Positions 56,905 through 64,000 of a stretch of 64,000 bases of DNA are shown here, one piece after another. Source of the stretch: Zygaena filipendulae. Taxonomy: Eukaryota; Arthropoda; Insecta; Lepidoptera; Zygaenidae. The position numbers and the translations under genes are program-made. Each line of letters opens with the position of its first letter. The first letter of the stretch is position 1. Location: contig OU015649.1 of NCBI GenBank assembly GCA_907165275.2, positions 6,044,001-6,108,000 on the forward strand. The letters are read 5' to 3'. The notes beneath the pieces are model-generated. The model saw only the letters and a list, made by a program, of their open reading frames with translations, did not search any database and was not told where the DNA came from.

Positions 56905-57211
56905 TTCTAGGTCTAACTCCGATAGTTATAAGTTCAAAACTGAAAGAATACAACTAGATTAGTAAGCAATTCTTCACAATTGGACCTTAATGGGATGCTC
57001 TGTGGAAAGTTATAGGCTCAACTGTACAATAAGGACCCGCGATTTCGAGCTTCATATATATATAACTTCACATAAAATCCCTAATTACGGAAACTCATCG
57101 TTTTCGAGAAAAAATTTTCACATAAAACTCCGCAATGTGTCAACCATTTGCCATAGACTTTGTAAGAATTGTGTTTCGTTTTACGTTCGGACAAAGTGTT
57201 AGCGACTTTTA

Positions 57212-58020
57212 GGCCCGTATTCCAGAAGGTGACTCAGATCACGTTTTACTTGAGATTAGTTTTAAGCTCAAATCATAACTCAAGCGTACATCTTATTATA
57301 GAATGCGTTTTAAGTTCTAATTACTTGAAACTAGTCTTGAGTAGGGATTCTGAACTCTGATTGGTTCTAATCAGTTGAAACTAGTCTAGAGTAGAGATTT
57401 TGAGCTCTGATTGGTTGAGTGGTCTTGACATGACAGACGTAAACAAAGATCAAATCTTTGCTTGAGTATAGATTAGTACTCAAGCGTCGTTCTAGAATAA
57501 GGAAATAACTCAGCTGATTGTTGATTGATGAATCTCGTTTCAAGTAAGGTTCTAAAATTAAAGCTTTACTTGAAATTAGTTTTAAAACTAGATTCACGGA
57601 CCTTAGGTCCGTATTCCAAAAGGTTACTCAAGTCATGAATCTAGTTTTAAAACTAATTTCAAGTAAAGCTTTAATTTTAGAACCTTACTTGAAACGAGAT
57701 TCATCAATCAACAATCAGCTGAGTTATTTCCTTATTCTAGAACGACCCTTGAGTATTAATATATACTCAAGCAAAGATTTGATCTTTGTTTACGTCTGTC
57801 ATGTCAAGACCACTCAACGAATCAGAGCTCAAAATCTCTACTCTAGACTAGTTTCAACTGATTAGAACCAATCAGAGTTCAGAATCCCTACTCAAGACTA
57901 GTTTCAAGTAATTAGAACTTAAAACGCATTATATAATAAGATGTACGCTTGAGTTATGTTCTGAGCTTAAAACTAATCTCAAGTAAAACGTGATCTGAGT
58001 CACCTTCTGGAATACGGGCC
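57212..58020. mobile_element. Two head-to-head copies of the Harbinger-like MITE (large palindrome)
   Basis: Copy 2a (57212-57602) and copy 2b (57606-58020) are inverted repeats of about 400 bp joined by TTA. The outer flanks are also TTA (57209-57211 and 58021-58023). Copy 2a lacks about 23 bp next to the junction. Arm identity is very high, so the whole could form a long hairpin. Confidence 0.9.
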
Positions 58021-58480
58021 TTAATGTTTGTTAATAATGTTTTTCAGTTTTAATATCTTTTTAATTTATGAACAGCTATAATAGGGTACTCTCATGAATT
58101 TTTTTTTCAGTCTATTTTAAAGATATATGGCCTACATAAACAAAGCAAGAAAAAGAAAAAAAAATATGCATAAATTAATTAAATAGAGCGTTTCAAAGTT
58201 CCTACTTTAGACCTTACCGCCGAAACGCGGAATGACGTCACTAGTTCAAAATTACGCCTTATTAATCTGTGATAGAAATGTCACTGTAGTATTGACAGGG
58301 TCATGTGACACTGACAGACAGATAACTTCAATATACAAACATTGTCATTGGCGATTCGGTTGTTGACGAGTGAAAGCCGTATCGAAAACACGCGTGTCAC
58401 GTTTTTCGTTATTTCAGTCACTTTTCAGCATCTATTTTGGACCCTGAGCAGGAAACTGACTTTCAAAAGAGCCATGTTTT
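58020..58480. other. Intergenic, no gene seen
   Basis: AT-rich with TGACGTCACTAG and CGCCGAAACGCGG patches. No gene or repeat family is assigned. Confidence 0.5.
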
Positions 58481-58494
58481 AACTTGGGGAACAA

Positions 58495-58775
58495 TCTAAC
58501 ATTGTCATTGGCGATTCGCCATAATAGAAGAAGTAGATGAAGAGATTGTTATTATTAAGAAACATTGTCATTGGCAAATTATAATTATAGACGCCATTAT
58601 TGAAGAAGAAGAAGAAGAATTGGCGATTCGCCATAATTGAAGAAGTAGATCGGTGGAGCCATAAAACCACAAATTGGAATTGGAAGAAGTAGATGAAGAG
58701 ATTGTTATTATTAAGAAACATTGTCATTGGCAAATTATAATTATAGACGCCATTATTAAAGAAGAAGAAGAAGAA
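58495..58775. repeat. Tandem duplication with GAA run
   Basis: The block GAAGTAGATGAAGAGATTGT, TATTATTAAGAAACATTGTC, ATTGGCAAATTATAATTATA, GACGCCATTATT and (GAA)n occurs twice, about 155 bp apart. The first seven letters of a further copy (ACATTGTCATTGGCGATTCG) occur at 58339. Confidence 0.88.
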
Positions 58776-58779
58776 AGCG

Positions 58780-58970
58780 AAATTAAGGTTGAACTGTGTC
58801 GATTTACTTCCAAAAGTTCCAGTTAAGAATCGAAATGCATCTTACCAATGCATTTTAAAGTAACAAACTTCAGAAAATGGAAAATATGCGTTGACTGTAT
58901 GCACTTAGTTTCTTTTGCCTTCTCTGAAAAAGGTAAATGTTTCCTAAAAAAATAAAAGTGACGTCATGTG
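58780..58970. repeat. Partial copy of the 34190-35330 repeat
   Basis: AATTAAGGTTGAACTGTGTC, TTCCAAAAGTTCCAG, CGAAATGCATCTTACCAATG and TTTGCCTTCTCTGAAAAAGG follow the same order as in the triplicated array. Confidence 0.75.
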
Positions 58971-58988
58971 TCAAGCTTGGCTGTTTTA

Positions 58989-59820
58989 GCCCGTATTCCA
59001 GAAGGTGACTCAGATCACGTTTTACTTGAGATTAGTTTTAAGCTCAAATCATAACTCAAGCGTACATCTTATTATAGAATGCGTTTTAAGTTCTAATTAC
59101 TTGAAACTAGTCTTGAGTAGGGATTCTGAACTCTGATTGGTTCTAATCAGTTGAAACTAGTCTAGAGTAGAGATTTTGAGCTCTGATTGGTTGAGTGGTC
59201 TTGACATGACAGACGTAGGTCCGTATTCCAGAAGGTGACTCAGATAACGTTTCACTTGAGATTAGATTTAAGCTCAGATCATAACTCGAGCGTACATCTT
59301 ATTATAGAATGCGTTTTAAGTTCTAATCAATTGAATCTAGTCTTGAGTAGAGATTCTGAACTCTGATTGGATCTAATCACTTGAAACTAATCTTGAGTAG
59401 AGATTTTGAACTCTGATTGGTTGAGTGGTCTTGAAATGACAGACGTAAACAAAGATCAAATCTTTGCTTGAGTATAGTTTAGTACTCAAGCGTCGTTCTA
59501 GAATAAGGAAACAACTCAGCTGAATGTTGATTGATGAATCTCGTTTCAAGTAAGGTTCTAAAATTAAAGCTTTACTTGAAATTAGTTTTAAAACTAGATT
59601 CATGACTTGAGTAACCTTCTGGAATACGGACCGTAAACAAAGATCAAATCTTTGCTTGAGTATAGATTAGTACTCAAGCGTCTTTCTAGAATAAGGAAAT
59701 AACTCAGCTGATTGTTGATTGATGAATCTCGTTTCAAGTAAGGTTCTGAGATTAAAGCTTTACTTGAAATTAGTTTTAAAACTAGATTCATAACTTGAGT
59801 AACCTTTTGGAATACGGACC
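58989..59820. mobile_element. Harbinger-like MITE copy 3, split by copy 4
   Basis: The left part (58989-59217) and right part (59636-59820) together form one element flanked by TTA (58986-58988 and 59821-59823). The break falls at GACAGACGTA/AACAAAG, where the uninterrupted copies read straight through. Confidence 0.9.
59218..59632. mobile_element. Harbinger-like MITE copy 4, inserted into copy 3
   Basis: A complete 415 bp element starting GGTCCGTATTCCAGAAGGTG and ending CTTCTGGAATACGGACC. GTA lies on both sides (59215-59217 and 59633-59635), a 3 bp duplication of copy 3's own sequence. Copy 4 is therefore the younger insertion. Confidence 0.93.
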
Positions 59821-59989
59821 TTACTCTTTGGATAGGTGTTTCGTTGCAACGTTCCGTTTCACAAAATTAAAAGTTGAATATTTTGGATACTATTGAAATT
59901 TTTTTAGTAAATTTTTCAAGATAACGCTTTTAAGGCTCTATTTTTTAAATATTGAGACAATTTCTTATTATAAATTTCATGCAAGTACC

Positions 59990-60250
59990 CTATAGTTGAG
60001 GAGTTCTCCTCGTACACTTCATCATCAGTTCCACTTTGACATATGCATTGTGACGAGCATAAATTGTTTAGAACCATATTAAAGTTAGGTAATAGAAACC
60101 TGTAAAATAAGAATTATTGAGTAGTTCCAATGACCATCTGTAGTCTTCATCACCAGTTCCACTTCTCCAAAGTTTGCTTTCTGAAAGAAAATGAACGATT
60201 TACTATAAAAAATAGCTAAATAGCTAGAAGTGTGCCTGTACTATTAGAAG
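59990..60250 (-). repeat. F1 family fragment
   Basis: AGTTGAGGAGTTCTCCTCGT, CACTTTGACATATGCATTGT, ACCATCTGTAGTCTTCATCA and AAATGAACGATTTACTATAA. Inverted relative to 50560-50960. Confidence 0.75.
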
Positions 60251-60289
60251 ATTTCCCTCAATGGGCATGTTGACTAATTTTTATTTTTT

Positions 60290-60549
60290 AGTCCGTCTTG
60301 TAGATTATAAAAAAATATTGGACACGTATTTTTTCTTTTTTTACGTAATCAAAAAATAATGGCGATATATTGAGTTGAAATTTCGGGTGACGTCACTATT
60401 CTGACAGTTTGTATGGCAGTTTTAGCGGTTAGTGACGCCACGACCCCCTCACCCTAAACTTTGATGCGCTTTATCTCTGTATATTTTAATTTATTTAAAA
60501 AAGCAAAAAATACGTGTCCATTGTCTTTTTATTTTCTAACTGACGGACT
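60290..60549. mobile_element. MITE with AGTCCGTC ends
   Basis: Ends AGTCCGTC and GACGGACT within TA-containing flanks (260 bp). The interior has ATTGGACACGTATTTTTTC, GTGACGTCACTATTCTGAC, ACCCCCTCACCCTAAACTTT and CGTGTCCATTG. Its inverted copy is at 20252-20517. Confidence 0.85.
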
Positions 60550-60589
60550 AATTAGAATTTTGATTTTCAAAAGTAGTCCACATCCCTAT

Positions 60590-60870
60590 TTCTCTAAGAT
60601 CCTAACATCAGATCCCGACTTGGTGACAATGGGATCAACTTGGGAGTATACCCTTTCAAACAAAAAAGAATTTTCCAAATCGGTCCAATCAAAACCCGTG
60701 AAATATTTATTTATTATTGAATAGTTCCGATGACTATCTGTGGTCTTCATCATCTGTTCCACTTCTTAAAATTTTGCTTACCGAAAGCAAATGAACTATT
60801 ATAGCCTATAATATTTGAAGATTGCCCTCGATCTCTCCAAGATCCCATCATCAGATCCTGATTTAATGAC
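60590..60870 (-). repeat. F1 family fragments
   Basis: Two overlapping pieces: ATCAGATCCCGACTTGGTGA to TTTTCCAAATCGGTCCAATC, then CTGTGGTCTTCATCATCTGT to CAAGATCCCATCATCAGATC. Confidence 0.75.
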
Positions 60871-60929
60871 AATGGCACCGAACAGAAGCACCAGCTTTCG
60901 AATAACAAAAGAATCATCAAAATGGGTTC

Positions 60930-61130
60930 ACCCAGTCGAAAGTTATGAGAAGTTGAAGAATTGCTTCCAGAAGTCCCGGTAAATGCAACTAGAATAGAAA
61001 ATTACACTCGGCACTGGCTAGTCAGTTCCTTTGCTTGAACTTGGCTTGACACGCTGCGCGTGTCTAGAACATCGGATCTGGCTGTACGGACTTGGATTTC
61101 TTTGCCTTCCCCAAAAGGGGTAAATAACAA
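60930..61130. repeat. Partial copy of the 34190-35330 repeat
   Basis: GAAGTTGAAGAATTGCTTCC, AGAAGTCCCGG, TGGCTGTACGGACTTGGATT and TTTGCCTTCCCCAAAAGGGG match the array at 34.2-35.3 kb. It ends about 310 bp before the Psc start codon. Confidence 0.7.
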
Positions 61131-61199
61131 AAAAAGTAAATTGGAAATCGAAAATCGAAATGGTGAAATCAAGGCAAAATGTAAAAAACTAACCACTTA

Positions 61200-61441
61200 C
61201 CAGTTTACCACAGAATAAAATGTGTGAAGTTTGTTGAACTTAAATGTTGCGCTGCGACTTATCGTCTACAATCTATATTAAAACATTAATTACACCTAAA
61301 AGATAGTGGTGATTCCCGTTCATTGTGTACCTAGGTAGGTAGTGAGAGTGACTAGTGTGTGGACTGTAGTGTAGAGTCCGTAGACTAGACGGTGCGAATG
61401 GTTCGTCGCTAAATTAGCTCGACGGGCACGTTTCAGTGAAA
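61200..61441 (+). promoter_or_regulatory. Probable 5' leader/promoter of the Psc-type gene
   Basis: Repeat-free sequence between the last repeat (to about 61130) and the start codon. It contains a CCTAGGTAGGTAGTGAGAGT stretch. No TATA box or initiator is assigned with confidence. Confidence 0.4.
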
Positions 61442-64000
61442 ATGGTCACTACAAATATAGTGCCCGATAAAAAAGTAGTAAAAATGGCTGAACAAAGTAG
61501 TGGCGCTGTGGTTCCTCAAAGAACATTATTGGAAGAGGTGAACGTATATATTACGTGTCCGTTATGTCGGGGTTATTATATAGACGCCACCACCATAGTA
61601 GAATGTTTACATTCTTTCTGTCGCAGCTGTATTATCAAACATTTGCTAGTAAAGAGTTACTGTCCAGAATGCGAAATGATGATTAATTCTGCCAAGCCTA
61701 ATATCAAACTCGATAAAGCCCTTCAAGATATAGTTTACAAACTTGTGCCAGGACTCTTCCAAAAAGAAATGGAAAGACGGCAACTATTCTATGCATCTAG
61801 ACCAGGCCAAGCTGCTTCAACCACCCCTGAACAAAGAGGCGAGGATACAGAAAGAATTATTTTCAGTCCAGAAGATGTGATTTCATTTTCTCTTGAATAT
61901 GCCGATGCTACAGATACTGATAGTATTTCAAGCAAATCATCAGACAGTAATGAACCTCAAACAGGATCCACAGTGACAAGAAGATATTTGCAATGTCCTG
62001 CAGTGGTAAATATTAGTCATCTTAAAAAATTTTTAAGCATGAAATTTGACATTGATTGCACACAGTTTTCTATTTATATACTGTATAAAAGGGTTCCTTT
62101 ACCAGATTATTATACATTAATGGACATTGCTTATATTTATAATTGGAAACGTAATGAACCAATGCGATTTTTCTACCAAATTATAGACTATAGTGTTGCT
62201 ATTCGAAAAAGATTTGACATAAGTAGAAAGAGTGCTAACATGAGCCCATCCAGTCCTACTCCAAATGAGGAACCTAATATTTGCAGTCCAGCACCAACTT
62301 TGAATGACTTTTGTTCTGAAGTATCTTCAGGAACAGACAGTCCTGTATTAGACAATAACAGTGTCAAAAAAACTGGTGACACATTAAAATTAAAAGACAA
62401 AAGTTCTTTAGTGAGTAAAGAAAGTATTACTATGGTCAAGAATAATAATCCAACTCTTTGCCAAAAAAAGGATGAAGATGTTGAGAAATCACAATTTTTA
62501 AACAAATTTGAACTTACTGCAAAAAATATGATGCCTGCAAAATCTTCACCAACTAAACCACACAATGATGATTCAAATATTTCTAAATGTGATTTCCTAC
62601 CTAAAACACCACTAAATTCTTCAAAAACTGATACTGAAACTCTGAAAAGAAAACAACAGTCACAACCGAATACCCCAGAATTTAAGAAACTCAAAATTGA
62701 ACTTGAAAAGACGAAATTACCTCAGTCTTTCCACAATTCAAATTCACTGATCCAATCACCCAAAGTTCACAATGTAACCACATCAGATGCTCATTGTGAA
62801 ATTCCTTCAAAATTGAAGGATGAAGTAACCATAAAACAAACTGCTCAAATAAGTCTGCCTAAAAATAACAGTCCTTCTACTGACTCCCAAACTTTACCAA
62901 CTCCCGAAAAGCAAGCAGTCATGCCTCCCCAACCAGGAATTAAAGTACAACAATCAGAAAATTCTGGAATAAAAAGGCCATCAGTGCAACAAAGCTTATC
63001 TCCTAAACGTAAAGCAGCACATGATGTTTCCCCAGGGGGGAACACAAACACAACACAATCTACATCAAATTTGAGCCAAAAAACAATTTCCCCAATCAAA
63101 CTTCAAGTTCCTAAATTGGAATCTCTACCATCAGTCTCTAAAATAGTTGATTTACCTAAACCTAAAAAGTTACCAGACTTAAAACCTAGTATTCCCACTT
63201 CCCAAATGTCGCAAAGCAAGCCTGTTAATAAAGTAAGAATGGATTTTTTAGCAAATAATAGTGACCCAACTATTGATAGAAGTAAAATTTTATCTCAAGT
63301 TAAAACTACTTTACCTGTGTCAAATGCTGGGTCACCTTCAGGTGACCCTTTGAAATCCTTATTTAATTCATGTAACATTAATATACCTTCTTCTCTGTCA
63401 ATCACTTTGACAGAACAATCCCGTAATTTGGTTGAACAAGTTGGCAATGAGCAGCATAAGATCCTTATTAATAAAAATTTGACTGGCGCCACATCTGGAG
63501 TTCATAAACTTCCCAGTCCACCTGTTCATAACTCCATACAAATTTTAAAGTTGCCCGATACTGATTCTAAAAAACAACCAACCAAATCTGAGGATAATGG
63601 GGATTCAACCACAAAACCTCCACCAAAAACATCAGAGTCATCTGCTAAAGGACCTATACCAAACTTAAAACCAATATCCGATACAAAACTAGCTAAGCAA
63701 TCTGGTAATTTTCAGTCATCACCAATAACCTTCCAGCAAACATTTGAACAACAATTACAGTCTCTCCAATCTGATAAAAAATCCAAACTACCAAAAAATA
63801 AGTCACAAGTACCTAAATTAATGCCAGCCACATCAAAAACATTTAGTGCATTAAACAACGCAAATAATAAACCAACCACTAGTACCACTGCATTATTAGA
63901 AAACAAATCAAGTAGTGCTTTGGATTTATCTACTCCTCATAATGTACAAAGTCAATTAGGGCCTGAGCAAACAAAAGCTTTTGAAACAATGCAATCAATA
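61442..64000 (+). CDS. Psc: Polycomb RING-finger protein, Psc/Su(z)2 type, 3' partial
   Basis: A Polycomb repressive complex 1 subunit that partners the ubiquitin ligase Ring1/Sce and compacts chromatin in the nucleus. The frame is open from ATG 61442 for 853 codons and runs off the window. The C3HC4 RING has ligands C39, C42, C55, H57, C60, C63, C74 and C77 (CPLC, CLHSFCRSC, CPEC). A helical stretch (90-120) follows, then an acidic/Ser linker and a RAWUL-type domain (about 181-250, with VVNISHLKKFLSMKFDIDC and NEPMRFFYQIIDY). The rest is a long Ser/Thr/Pro/Lys-rich disordered region, as in fly Psc and Su(z)2, which are far longer than vertebrate PCGF proteins. A second ATG at codon 15 is possible. 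Drosophila has two paralogues (Psc, Su(z)2); I cannot say which this corresponds to, or whether one gene stands for both. Confidence 0.92.
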   Translation, partial: MVTTNIVPDKKVVKMAEQSSGAVVPQRTLLEEVNVYITCPLCRGYYIDATTIVECLHSFCRSCIIKHLLVKSYCPECEMMINSAKPNIKLDKALQDIVYKLVPGLFQKEMERRQLFYASRPGQAASTTPEQRGEDTERIIFSPEDVISFSLEYADATDTDSISSKSSDSNEPQTGSTVTRRYLQCPAVVNISHLKKFLSMKFDIDCTQFSIYILYKRVPLPDYYTLMDIAYIYNWKRNEPMRFFYQIIDYSVAIRKRFDISRKSANMSPSSPTPNEEPNICSPAPTLNDFCSEVSSGTDSPVLDNNSVKKTGDTLKLKDKSSLVSKESITMVKNNNPTLCQKKDEDVEKSQFLNKFELTAKNMMPAKSSPTKPHNDDSNISKCDFLPKTPLNSSKTDTETLKRKQQSQPNTPEFKKLKIELEKTKLPQSFHNSNSLIQSPKVHNVTTSDAHCEIPSKLKDEVTIKQTAQISLPKNNSPSTDSQTLPTPEKQAVMPPQPGIKVQQSENSGIKRPSVQQSLSPKRKAAHDVSPGGNTNTTQSTSNLSQKTISPIKLQVPKLESLPSVSKIVDLPKPKKLPDLKPSIPTSQMSQSKPVNKVRMDFLANNSDPTIDRSKILSQVKTTLPVSNAGSPSGDPLKSLFNSCNINIPSSLSITLTEQSRNLVEQVGNEQHKILINKNLTGATSGVHKLPSPPVHNSIQILKLPDTDSKKQPTKSEDNGDSTTKPPPKTSESSAKGPIPNLKPISDTKLAKQSGNFQSSPITFQQTFEQQLQSLQSDKKSKLPKNKSQVPKLMPATSKTFSALNNANNKPTTSTTALLENKSSSALDLSTPHNVQSQLGPEQTKAFETMQSI

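Noticed and set aside
55102..59791. Conserved open frame of about 76 codons (LISSKALILEPYLKRDSS) in five places
   Set aside because: Each lies inside a copy of the same non-coding 415 bp MITE. Similarity comes from recent copying, and copies include truncated and altered versions. No known domain.
62188..63906. Minus-strand frames of 64-168 codons opposite the Psc-type gene
   Set aside because: They are shadows of a long real coding frame with RING and RAWUL domains.
1..64000. CRISPR array, bacterial operon, prophage or toxin system
   Set aside because: No regular spacer-repeat arrays, no operons and no bacterial genes. All genes are spliced animal genes.

Overview
This is about 64 kb of insect nuclear DNA, almost certainly from a moth or butterfly. 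The evidence is AT-rich sequence, short introns with GT/AG borders, five conserved animal genes and dense Lepidoptera-style interspersed repeats (CCCGCGGGAATTCCGGGATAAAAAG-type fragments, foldback/MITE families, decayed LINE, copia and mariner/Tc1 elements). Nothing looks bacterial, and there is no operon, CRISPR array or phage. I found no clearly new multi-gene system. The unusual signals are in repeats and possible regulatory DNA.

Genes in order: (1) axonemal dynein intermediate chain DNAI2, minus strand, seven exons, 11858-20759, complete, 568 aa. (2) OPA3-type mitochondrial protein, plus strand, four small exons, 22331-24991, 204 aa. (3) DnaJ A2-type co-chaperone, plus strand, two exons, 40710-42111, 406 aa with a CaaX end. 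(4) mTERF-family mitochondrial protein, minus strand, six exons, 50015-56904, 336 aa. (5) The start of a Psc/Su(z)2-type Polycomb RING protein, plus strand, 61442 to the window end, open for 853 codons. Exon borders were set by following reading phase across GT/AG sites; every junction keeps frame. DNAI2 and OPA3 are head to head about 1.6 kb apart, as are mTERF and Psc about 4.5 kb apart. DnaJ A2 and mTERF converge across 7.9 kb. The genes share no evident pathway, although OPA3 and mTERF are both mitochondrial.

Region by region: 1-11.8 kb is gene-free, with a 121-129 bp satellite (1541-2300), a TA-flanked MITE, a broken mariner and a tRNA-derived SINE. 11.9-20.8 kb is DNAI2, with introns full of repeats, including a 0.6 kb tandem duplication. 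22.3-25 kb is OPA3. 26-27.7 kb is a 5'-truncated LINE. 29.3-33.6 kb is a decayed copia element, interrupted by an insert carrying a SWIM zinc-finger exon. 34.2-35.3 kb is a triplicated 0.38 kb repeat. 35.4-40.6 kb has scattered clusters of a CACCGGAAT/ATTCCGGTG motif that end just before DnaJ A2, plus a dead Tc1 transposase. 47.5-48.05 kb is an AT-rich satellite dense in heat-shock-element pentamers. 50-57 kb is the mTERF gene with foldback, hAT-like and Harbinger-like MITEs. 57.2-59.8 kb holds four copies of one 415 bp MITE, two head to head and one inserted inside another.

All assignments come from reading the sequence and recalling family hallmarks. No database search was run.
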